A DNA stretch of 64,000 nt, taken from positions 62,001 through 126,000 of the forward strand of contig JADKHN010000002.1 in the NCBI GenBank assembly GCA_016721725.1, in the 5' to 3' direction. Positions 18,478-25,617 of this stretch are shown here, in pieces (the first letter of the stretch is position 1; each line of letters begins with the position of its first letter). Under the pieces are notes generated by a model. The model had not been told where the DNA came from and searched no databases. It saw only the letters and a list, made by a program, of their open reading frames with translations. The translations under genes were made by a program, and so were the position numbers. This stretch comes from Chitinophagaceae bacterium (GTDB lineage Bacteria > Bacteroidota > Bacteroidia > Chitinophagales > Chitinophagaceae).

Positions 18478-18516
18478 AAGTTCATAAAGATTCTCTGTGA
18501 ACTTTGCGCCTTTTTT
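18478..18516 (+). terminator. Possible terminator downstream of tRNA-Pro
   Basis: A 7-bp stem AAGTTCA/TGAACTT with a 13-nt loop is followed 6 bp later by a run of six T. It sits in a sequence rich in repeated CACAAAG and CTTTGCG words and is a moderate match only. Confidence 0.4.
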
Positions 18517-18573
18517 GAGTACCTATGTTGTAAGAATTTTTGTGGGTGGCATAAACCATCAAAGACAAAAAGA

Positions 18574-19050
18574 TCAGGGACGGTGCTCCTTCAGATATTT
18601 GATAAATGCTTCAGCGAAAGCCTTATCGGGCAGAATAAGATTTGTCATATCAATTGTTCCCTCGTCCGTTTGTTTAAATACCTCTATCTCATATTCTTTT
18701 TCAAATAACTTGCCTTTGACAGCATATAATGGAACTTCGATGCATTTTTCATTGGCTTTGGTTTTCCATAAACTACTTTCAAGAAAATATGTTTTTCTTT
18801 CAAAATCTATATTACTCAATGGAATCACAGTGGTATAAAGATTCGTTCCGGCAAACCAAAGGCTATCATTGCGGAGAAAATATTTTAAGGAACTATTGCG
18901 GCCTCCACCCATATAGAATTCAAAATCCACATCACGCTTGTTTGCAAAAATTTTTTCGAGCTTTGCCCTATTCTCATCCGGTGGTGCTGACTGACACCGG
19001 GCAGATGCGAGAAAAGACAAACAAATGATCAACAGGTAAAATAATTTCAT
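18574..19050 (-). CDS. Hypothetical secreted protein in tRNA-flanked islet
   Basis: 158 residues, not recognised. The N-terminus MKLFYLLIICLSFLASARCQS is a signal peptide, possibly a lipoprotein one since a cysteine (SARC) sits at the expected place. The rest is mostly beta-rich with DVDFEFYMGGG, SLWFAGTNLYTTVIPLS and a helical end LPDKAFAEAFIKYLKEHRP. It starts 2 bp after the stop of the 53-aa frame upstream, so the two are probably translated together. Base composition is more AT-rich than the surrounding genes. Confidence 0.6.
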   Translation of the reverse strand: MKLFYLLIICLSFLASARCQSAPPDENRAKLEKIFANKRDVDFEFYMGGGRNSSLKYFLRNDSLWFAGTNLYTTVIPLSNIDFERKTYFLESSLWKTKANEKCIEVPLYAVKGKLFEKEYEIEVFKQTDEGTIDMTNLILPDKAFAEAFIKYLKEHRP

Positions 19051-19052
19051 GA

Positions 19053-19214
19053 TTATTTTTCTTTAAAAATAGTCATTATAACCCAAGAACCATTCGACAT
19101 CCTTAATGCAGAAGGGTCGATCTGGCAGTACTTGTAGTACTTCCAAACGAATTCAGCACCTTTACTATGCAAAATTTCCAGCAACCCCAATTCGGTATCC
19201 AGGGATGTCCTCAT
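19053..19214 (-). CDS. Small or truncated reading frame upstream of the islet protein
   Basis: 53 residues from ATG 19214, ending EKxTAA two bases before the ATG of the 158-aa gene. The translation (MRTSLDTELGLLEILHSKGA, then EFVWKYYKYCQIDPSALR, ending MTIFKEK) has the composition of a real folded protein with helix then strand. The frame stays open 12 codons upstream of the ATG before a TAA, so it could be the C-terminal remnant of a longer gene cut by the duplication boundary, or a genuine small protein. No family was recognised. Confidence 0.45.
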   Translation of the reverse strand: MRTSLDTELGLLEILHSKGAEFVWKYYKYCQIDPSALRMSNGSWVIMTIFKEK

Positions 19215-19301
19215 AAGGAGATCGGGAGTTGTTGAGGTTCTTTTTAAATTTTACAATGCATTAGCTATTAATTACGTGAATAAAATGTCTATATTAGTAC
19301 A

Positions 19302-19332
19302 AGGCCGCTGGTTCGAATCCGATCATCCCGAC
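19302..19332 (+). repeat. Partial duplicate of the tRNA-Pro 3' end (attR-like)
   Basis: AGGCCGCTGGTTCGAATCC (19302-19320) is identical to 18353-18371 of the tRNA, and the next 12 bases match 10 of 12. It lacks the acceptor 5' strand, D-arm and anticodon arm and is not followed by CCA, so it is not a tRNA gene. Confidence 0.85.
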
Positions 19333-19403
19333 AAAATAAATTAGTTCTTACTAAAAGGATCTGGCCCCGAACAACGGGATAAATGGTTCGAGACGAGGGG
19401 GTC

Positions 19404-19432
19404 GTCCCATTTGGTATCGGGATCATCCCGGC
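19404..19432 (+). repeat. Palindromic 29-bp repeat, copy 2
   Basis: Second copy of the segment at 18417-18445 with four mismatches. It precedes the radical SAM gene by about 75 bp. Confidence 0.65.
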
Positions 19433-19471
19433 TGAAAATGACAAATGGGGTTCATAGTCCATTTGTCCTTT

Positions 19472-19479
19472 TATATTTG
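19472..19479 (+). promoter_or_regulatory. -7 box TATATTTG before the radical SAM gene
   Basis: A perfect TAnnTTTG box. It predicts a transcript starting near 19485, which rules out start codons upstream of it and supports the TTG at 19507. Confidence 0.55.
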
Positions 19480-19506
19480 TACGTCATATTATTTAAAGCC
19501 TTTTTT

Positions 19507-21705
19507 TTGAATCCATTCGTTCTTTTACTCACTCCCCCGTTCACCCAGCTGAATACCCCCTACCCGGCCACCGCCTACCTGAAAGGATTTTTCAACACAA
19601 AAGGCATTCCTTCTTACCAATCCGACCTGGGCATAGAAGTGATCTGCGCCATCTTCTCTAAAAAGGGCCTGGAGGAAGTCTTTGCCCGGGTGAATGACCT
19701 TGAAACCGATCCTTCGGCGAATGCGGCCAGGATCATCGCTCTCCGGGATGATTATATCCACACGATCGATGAAGTGATCCGTTTCCTCCAGGGACATGAC
19801 CACACCCTCGCCCACCTCATCAGCAAAAGGGGTTATCTGCCCGAGGCGGAAAGATTCGCCCAACTGGACGATCTGAAATGGGCTTTCGGCAGCATGGGTA
19901 CCCAGGATAAGGCCAAGCACCTGGCCACCCTATACCTCGAAGACCTCAGTGACCTGATCAAGGAATGCGTGGACGAGCATTTCGGTTTCAGCCGTTATGC
20001 CGAAAGACTTGGACGTTCGGCCAACAGCTTCGACGAACTATATGCCGCCTTGCAGAAAGAGTTCACTTATACCGATCATATTCTGATCAATATCTTACAG
20101 GCCAAAATTGAAACCCTGCAGCCCAGACTGGTGGCCATTTCCGTTCCCTTCCCGGGAAATTTATACACCGCACTTCGTTGCGGCCAGTGGATCCGCCGGC
20201 ATTATCCCACGGTCAAAGTGGTCATGGGTGGAGGATTCGCCAATACGGAACTGCGTTCATTATCCGATGAACGGGTCTTTGAATTCGTCGATTTCATTAC
20301 CCTGGACGACGGAGAAGCCCCGCTGGAAACCTTGATTCAACACCTGGAAGGAAAGAAAACGGTTGATGAACTGAAAAGGACCTTTACCCTGAAAGAGGGC
20401 CGGGTGGTCTATATCAACAACCCAAAGGGCCCAGAATACAAACAGGGCGAACTGGGCACCCCCGATTACAGCGACCTTTTACTCGATACATACATCTCTG
20501 CCATCGAGGTCATCAACCCGATGCACAGCCTGTGGAGCGACGGGCGCTGGAACAAACTCACCATGGCCCATGGTTGCTATTGGGGCAAGTGCACTTTCTG
20601 CGACATCTCACTCGATTATATCCGTTCCTACGAACCCCTCACTGCGGCATTGCTCTGCGATCGCATGGAGGAAATGATCGCCCAGACCGGCGAACGGGGA
20701 TTCCACTTTGTGGATGAAGCCGCACCGCCCGCCCTGATGCGGGCACTGGCCCTGGAGATCATCCGACGCAAACTGGTGGTCAGCTGGTGGGCCAATATAC
20801 GCTTCGAAAAGAGCTTTACCCGCGACCTCTGCCTCTTGCTGAAAGCATCGGGTTGCATCGCGGTTTCGGGCGGACTGGAAGTGGCCTCCGACCGGCTGCT
20901 GAAACTGATCGACAAAGGCATCACGGTGGCCCAGGTGGCCAAAGTGAACAAACATTTTACCGAGGCCGGCATCATGGTGCACGCCTACCTGATGTATGGG
21001 TTTCCCACACAAACCGCACAGGAGACCATCGATTCGCTGGAAATGGTACGGCAAATGTTCGAGACCGGCATAATGCAATCGGCCTTCTGGCACCTGTTCA
21101 CCATGACGGCGCACAGCCCGGTTGGGCTGGATCCCGCAAAATTCGGCGTAACAAAACTAATGGAGGAGATTGGCCGCTTCGCGAACAATGATATCCGGCA
21201 CGCCGACCCCGGCGGCGCCGATCATGAAAGTTTCAGTTTCGGCTTGAAGAAATCCCTGTTGAATTATATGCATGGCGCCTGCTTTGATTACCCGCTGCAA
21301 AAATGGTTCGACCATAAAGTGCCGAAAACAACGGTGCCGCCCGATCATATCCTCAAAGTCATTGAAGAAGCCGAATATACTCCGGCCAATGATTCGGCCA
21401 GGCTCGTCTGGCTGGGAAAACCGCCCAGGATAGAAACTTTCACCAAATCAAAGAAAGGGAATCAGTGGGAAATGGCATCCCTGCATTTTGAAGGCAAAAC
21501 CATTTCTTTGTCGATCAGGACCGGAAAGGAGGAGGCTCTTTGGCTGGCTGGCATGCTGGAGAGACTGTCTGTTCACCAGGACGTTAAATATACCCGGAGG
21601 GAAGTAATAGAATTATATGAATCGGCCGGTTTTACTGATTTTGAATTGTTCTGGGACAATAAACCCGTGAACTCCCTGTACAAGGTTGGACTGCTCCAAC
21701 TGTAA
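19507..21705 (+). CDS. B12-binding domain radical SAM protein
   Basis: About 732 residues. The start is set at the TTG at 19507, giving MNPFVLLLTPPFTQLNTPYPATAYLKGF, the usual opening of B12-binding radical SAM proteins of Bacteroidota; in-frame codons further upstream lie before or inside the promoter. A helical region precedes the cobalamin-binding fold (VAISVPFPGNLYTALR, VKVVMGGGFANTEL). The cluster motif is in AHGCYWGKCTFCD, a C-x4-C-x2-C spacing, near residue 357. SGGLEVASDRLL and YLMYGFPTQTAQETI complete the TIM-barrel signature. Family members catalyse radical methylations or rearrangements; the substrate is unknown and no biosynthetic neighbours define it. Confidence 0.82.
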   Translation: MNPFVLLLTPPFTQLNTPYPATAYLKGFFNTKGIPSYQSDLGIEVICAIFSKKGLEEVFARVNDLETDPSANAARIIALRDDYIHTIDEVIRFLQGHDHTLAHLISKRGYLPEAERFAQLDDLKWAFGSMGTQDKAKHLATLYLEDLSDLIKECVDEHFGFSRYAERLGRSANSFDELYAALQKEFTYTDHILINILQAKIETLQPRLVAISVPFPGNLYTALRCGQWIRRHYPTVKVVMGGGFANTELRSLSDERVFEFVDFITLDDGEAPLETLIQHLEGKKTVDELKRTFTLKEGRVVYINNPKGPEYKQGELGTPDYSDLLLDTYISAIEVINPMHSLWSDGRWNKLTMAHGCYWGKCTFCDISLDYIRSYEPLTAALLCDRMEEMIAQTGERGFHFVDEAAPPALMRALALEIIRRKLVVSWWANIRFEKSFTRDLCLLLKASGCIAVSGGLEVASDRLLKLIDKGITVAQVAKVNKHFTEAGIMVHAYLMYGFPTQTAQETIDSLEMVRQMFETGIMQSAFWHLFTMTAHSPVGLDPAKFGVTKLMEEIGRFANNDIRHADPGGADHESFSFGLKKSLLNYMHGACFDYPLQKWFDHKVPKTTVPPDHILKVIEEAEYTPANDSARLVWLGKPPRIETFTKSKKGNQWEMASLHFEGKTISLSIRTGKEEALWLAGMLERLSVHQDVKYTRREVIELYESAGFTDFELFWDNKPVNSLYKVGLLQL

Positions 21706-21791
21706 CTCCTGCGGAATTAATCGACCCCGCCCATAAAAAAAAACCTACACTCCCCGATCATTCTTTACTTTTAAAGATAAAATCAAACATC

Positions 21792-23825
21792 ATGAAAAGG
21801 ATACTCCTTGTTTTCCTCGCCAGCTCGGCGATCATCGCCTGCAACAATGAAAAGAGCAACGAAAAACCCAAGAACGATGTACTGGCCGTCAACCTCGATA
21901 CCACGGTCAGGCCCGGCGAAGATTTTTTCGATTACGCCAATGGCGGATGGATCAAGAGCAACCCCATCCCCGGTGAACAATCCAGTTGGGGCATCGGCTA
22001 CCTGGTGATCGAAGAGAACCTCAAAAGGCTAAGGGAACTATCCGAAAAAGCCGCTTCTTCAAATGCCGCGAAAGGCAGTAATGACCAAAAGATCGGGGAT
22101 TTCTGGACCCTGGCCATGGATAGCGCGAAGATCGAAGCAGATGGTTTGAAACCCATTCAACCGCTATTGGAAAAAGTAAATGCCATCTCCGATATCAGAT
22201 CCCTGCTTGCAACGGTGGCAGAATTCAAAAAGATCGGTTCAGGCACGCTGTTCAGTGATTTTGTTTCCCAGGATGCCAAGAAAAGCGATGAGATGGCTTA
22301 TATGCTTTGGCAAGGAGGCATCGGACTGCCGGAAAGGGAATATTATTTCAAGACCGACTCCGCAACGATCAACATCCGGAACCAATATGTAAAATACATC
22401 GCGAAGATACTCTCCCTGTCAGGCGAAACGCCTGCCGCCGCGGAAACCGCCGCCGGTAAGATCCTCGCACTGGAAACCAACCTGGCCAAGGCCTCCAGGA
22501 AACTCGAGGACCTGAGGGATCCCTATAAGAATTATAATAAGATGTCGCCGGCCGACCTGGGCAAGATGGCCGGAAATATCAACTGGTCCGACTATATGAA
22601 CCTGATCGGGGTCAAGGGTATTGATTCGGTGATCGTCGGCCAGCCCGAATTCTTCAAAGCGCTGAATACCGCCTTGACCCAAACTCCCATAGACGATTGG
22701 AAAATGTATGTGAAATTCAACCTGCTCAGCGACCTCGCTGGTGTTCTGCCGGATGCCTATGGTGTGGAGTCTTTTAATTTCAACAAACTCCTGAGCGGAG
22801 CCAAAGAAAGGAAACCAAGGTGGAAACGGGCGATCATGATGGAAGAAAATGCCATGGGTGAAATACTCGGACAATTATATGTGAAGGAGTTTTTCAATGA
22901 AAAAGCAAAAAAACGCTATTCCGATATGGTGGAAGCCATCCGCGAGGCCCTGAAAGACCGCATCACCAAACTCACCTGGATGGGCGACAGCACCAAACAA
23001 AAGGCCTTTGCCAAACTGGCCGCGATGAAAAGCAAAGTGGGATATCCCGAAAAATGGAAGGACTTTTCGGCTATGGAGATCGGTCGGGAAAGCCTGGCCC
23101 AGAATTATATGAATTCAAGAAGATGGTGGCATGAATATCAATACAATAAACTGGGCAAGCCGGTCAACCGGGATGAATGGGATATGACCCCTCAAACCTA
23201 TAATGCTTATTATAATCCCAGCAATAACGAGATCGTGTTACCTGCAGGCATATTCACGGTGCCCGGTTTTCGCGATGAGGAACTTGATGATGCGACGGTG
23301 TATGGATATGCGGGAGCCAGCACCATCGGGCATGAGATCACGCACGGGTTTGATGATGAGGGAAGGCAATTCGACGCAGCGGGTAACCTGGTGAGTTGGT
23401 GGACAAAATCGGATGAAGAATCTTTTAAGAAAAGAGCGGAAGTGATGGTGACCCAGTTCAATGAATTTGAGCCCGTGAAAGGATACCACATCAACGGAAA
23501 GGCTACGCTGGGTGAGAATATCGCCGACCTGGGAGGCATCCTTCTCGGCATGGAGGCCTTTAAGAAGACCGCGCAATACAAAGAGAACAAACCCCTCGCC
23601 AATCTCACGCCCATGCAACGCTATTTCCTGGGATACGCCCTGGGCTGGCTGACCCATACCCGTGAAGAACAGGAAAGGAACCGCTTATTGTCTGACGTAC
23701 ATTCACCCGCCAAATACAGGGTCAACGGCCCCTTTGTCAGCGTGGATGAATTTTATACCACTTTTAACATCAAGCCCGGGGATAAAATGTACCGGGCCGA
23801 CAGCCTTCGGGTGAAGATCTGGTAA
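21792..23825 (+). CDS. M13 family zinc metallopeptidase (neprilysin-like) lipoprotein
   Basis: 677 residues. The start MKRILLVFLASSAIIAC gives a lipobox cysteine, so the enzyme is membrane-anchored in the envelope. The N-terminal PeptidaseM13_N domain begins at RPGEDFFDYANGGWIKSNPIP. Zinc ligands are in IGHEITHGFDDEGRQFD (HExxH, near residue 513) and ENIADLGG (third ligand E). Length and motifs match bacterial PepO-type endopeptidases that degrade oligopeptides. A strong terminator follows at 23832-23866. Confidence 0.93.
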   Translation: MKRILLVFLASSAIIACNNEKSNEKPKNDVLAVNLDTTVRPGEDFFDYANGGWIKSNPIPGEQSSWGIGYLVIEENLKRLRELSEKAASSNAAKGSNDQKIGDFWTLAMDSAKIEADGLKPIQPLLEKVNAISDIRSLLATVAEFKKIGSGTLFSDFVSQDAKKSDEMAYMLWQGGIGLPEREYYFKTDSATINIRNQYVKYIAKILSLSGETPAAAETAAGKILALETNLAKASRKLEDLRDPYKNYNKMSPADLGKMAGNINWSDYMNLIGVKGIDSVIVGQPEFFKALNTALTQTPIDDWKMYVKFNLLSDLAGVLPDAYGVESFNFNKLLSGAKERKPRWKRAIMMEENAMGEILGQLYVKEFFNEKAKKRYSDMVEAIREALKDRITKLTWMGDSTKQKAFAKLAAMKSKVGYPEKWKDFSAMEIGRESLAQNYMNSRRWWHEYQYNKLGKPVNRDEWDMTPQTYNAYYNPSNNEIVLPAGIFTVPGFRDEELDDATVYGYAGASTIGHEITHGFDDEGRQFDAAGNLVSWWTKSDEESFKKRAEVMVTQFNEFEPVKGYHINGKATLGENIADLGGILLGMEAFKKTAQYKENKPLANLTPMQRYFLGYALGWLTHTREEQERNRLLSDVHSPAKYRVNGPFVSVDEFYTTFNIKPGDKMYRADSLRVKIW

Positions 23826-23831
23826 ATGAAG

Positions 23832-23866
23832 ATGGCGAATCCTGGAAAGGTTCGCCATTTTTTTTT
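23832..23866 (+). terminator. Rho-independent terminator after the M13 peptidase gene
   Basis: An 8-bp perfect stem ATGGCGAA/TTCGCCAT is followed directly by nine T. It begins 7 bp after the stop codon. Confidence 0.9.
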
Positions 23867-23903
23867 ACATTTAATGCGGCAGACCTTCACAAAAACCATT
23901 TAT

Positions 23904-24527
23904 ATGAGAACAGCCTTAAAGAAAGACGAAAAGATACTCATCATCATCCGGCAACATTGGATCAAACTGGCCCTTCCGATACTGGCCTGGCTCATGCTGG
24001 CCATACTCTTGCTGATGTTCCTTAAGCCCGGTACGGCCTTCATCATCATCCTGATCACGGCGCTATACCCCGGGTATGAATACATCAACTGGAAGTACAA
24101 CCTTTGGTCGGTCACCAACCTGAGGGTGGTTGATGAAAGCGGTTTCTTTACCCGGTTCTCCAAGGAGAGCCCGCTCGACAAGATCAATAACGTGGAATAC
24201 ACGCAATCGCTTTGGGGCAGGATATTCGGCTTTGGCAATGTGGACATTCAAACCGCCGCTGAAATGGGAGAAACAACGTACAATCTCATTCATCACCCCA
24301 AATTACTCAAGGATACGATCACCCATGCCCAGGAGGAATATAAGAAGACGGCGATCGCCAGCCAGGCTTCCCAACTGGCAGAGGCCATCGCAAGGTCCAC
24401 TCCCCTGCAGGCACAGTCGCAACAACTGGTAGCCGACGAATTACAGAAATTATTCGACCTGCTTCAGAAAGGCGCCATCACCCAGGATGAGTATGTGATC
24501 CAAAAGAACAAACTGATGGGAAAATGA
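23904..24527 (+). CDS. PH domain (bPH2/YdbS-like) membrane protein with C-terminal SHOCT-like motif
   Basis: 207 residues from ATG 23904; in-frame codons further upstream lie inside the preceding terminator. Two adjacent membrane helices (LALPILAWLMLAILLLMFL and TAFIIILITALYPGYEYI) are followed by a bacterial PH domain: YNLWSVTNLRVVDESGFF, SPLDKINNVEYTQS, GFGNVDIQTAAEMG. A long helix follows, and the C-terminus (ELQKLFDLLQKGAITQDEYVIQKNKLMGK) is a SHOCT motif, a short oligomerisation segment. The role is unknown; such proteins are thought to be membrane-associated sensors or scaffolds. Confidence 0.83.
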   Translation: MRTALKKDEKILIIIRQHWIKLALPILAWLMLAILLLMFLKPGTAFIIILITALYPGYEYINWKYNLWSVTNLRVVDESGFFTRFSKESPLDKINNVEYTQSLWGRIFGFGNVDIQTAAEMGETTYNLIHHPKLLKDTITHAQEEYKKTAIASQASQLAEAIARSTPLQAQSQQLVADELQKLFDLLQKGAITQDEYVIQKNKLMGK

Positions 24528-24576
24528 TCATTGCGGCTGAACGGGTATTGTAAAAGGTAAATTGAATGGAGCGATA

Positions 24577-25593
24577 TTATAAAGGATCGATCGTTATTCC
24601 TAACCCATTTCCCTCCGTATAAATGATCCTGCCCTGGTCGAATTGCACCCCCCTGGCGATATCCTCTTCCAGTAACAAGGGACCGTCCATATCCACGTAA
24701 TCCAGCAAAGGCGCCAACTGTGCAATGGCTGCCGTTCCTATGGAACTTTCATTCATACATCCGATCATCACTTTCAGTCCGATTTCCCTGGCCCGGCTGA
24801 TCATTCGCCTCGCGGGCGTGATGCCGCTGCATTTGGTGAGTTTGATGTTGATGCCGTGAAAATGATCAGGGCATTTATCCACGTCATTTTCAAAAACACA
24901 ACTCTCATCGGCGATCAGGGGAAGAGAGGATGCAGCGTAAAGTGTTTTCATTCCTTCCCAATCGTCTTTGGCCAGGGGTTGTTCAACCAGTTCTACGCCC
25001 AGTTCTTTCAATAACGGTATTTTTTCAAGAGCCTGTTCCAGGGTCCATCCCGCATTGGCATCCACCCTGAACATGGCATTGGTGTGTTTACGTAATTCCG
25101 CCACCAGTTCCACATCACCTTCCACCCCTACCTTGATCTTATAAATGGGCCAGGGCCTTTCTTTCATTTTCGCCACCATCTTGTCAACCGCATCGATGCC
25201 GATGGTATAATCGGTAAGCGGAGTTTGGGTGATATCCAGTCCCCATAATTCATGCAATTGTTTTCTTTTCAGTTTTCCGTAAAGATCCCAGCCCGCCATA
25301 TCGAGTGCGCAGACCAGGAAGGGGTTATTGGGAAAAAGATGATGCAGGTAATGCCAGAATCGCTCGGGATCGCTGAACGCGAATTTTTCAACGAATATTC
25401 TTTTTCGCTCCAGGTCCTCCTGCATTTTTTCTACCGGAATATGATAATAACTGATGGCCGGCGCTTCGCCATAACCTTTATGCCCCATGAAACCCAGTTC
25501 AACGACAAAAGTAGGCTGATGCGTCTTGGTTCCTTTGGAAATGGTGAAAGGATGGATGAAAGGCAACTGGTATGATCTGAAAGAAAGGTTCAT
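24577..25593 (-). CDS. Dipeptide epimerase (L-Ala-D/L-Glu epimerase type), enolase superfamily
   Basis: 338 residues with the MLE-subgroup enolase layout. The catalytic KxK is in IYKIKVG; metal ligands are in FRVDANAG, LVEQPL and IADESC; the second catalytic lysine is in GINIKLTKCSG; and DMDGPLLL is the specificity segment typical of dipeptide epimerases. The family epimerises L-Ala-D-Glu and related dipeptides, a step in recycling murein peptides. It lies 24 bp downstream of malQ on the same strand, so the two are probably cotranscribed although their pathways differ. Confidence 0.87.
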   Translation of the reverse strand: MNLSFRSYQLPFIHPFTISKGTKTHQPTFVVELGFMGHKGYGEAPAISYYHIPVEKMQEDLERKRIFVEKFAFSDPERFWHYLHHLFPNNPFLVCALDMAGWDLYGKLKRKQLHELWGLDITQTPLTDYTIGIDAVDKMVAKMKERPWPIYKIKVGVEGDVELVAELRKHTNAMFRVDANAGWTLEQALEKIPLLKELGVELVEQPLAKDDWEGMKTLYAASSLPLIADESCVFENDVDKCPDHFHGINIKLTKCSGITPARRMISRAREIGLKVMIGCMNESSIGTAAIAQLAPLLDYVDMDGPLLLEEDIARGVQFDQGRIIYTEGNGLGITIDPL

Positions 25594-25617
25594 GGTTCAC
25601 ACCCTGGTGTTTTATGA

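Larger units (their letters stand above)
18384..19332. mobile_element. AT-rich islet bounded by a duplicated tRNA-Pro 3' end (candidate remnant of an integrated element)
   Basis: The tRNA 3' part (18353-18383) recurs at 19302-19332 with 29 of 31 bases identical, giving an attL/attR-like pair. The enclosed segment is clearly richer in A+T than its flanks and holds two closely packed minus-strand reading frames, neither found as a known family. No integrase or transposase is present. This may be the decayed remnant of an element that used the tRNA gene as target, or a local duplication with later insertion. Confidence 0.45.

Noticed and set aside
18279..18485. Minus-strand frame of 68 codons over tRNA-Pro
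   Set aside because: It is the reverse translation of the tRNA (the familiar GMTGFEPAASSSR-like artefact), not a gene.
19302..19332. Second tRNA gene
   Set aside because: Only the variable region, T-arm and acceptor 3' strand are present, with no D-arm or anticodon arm.
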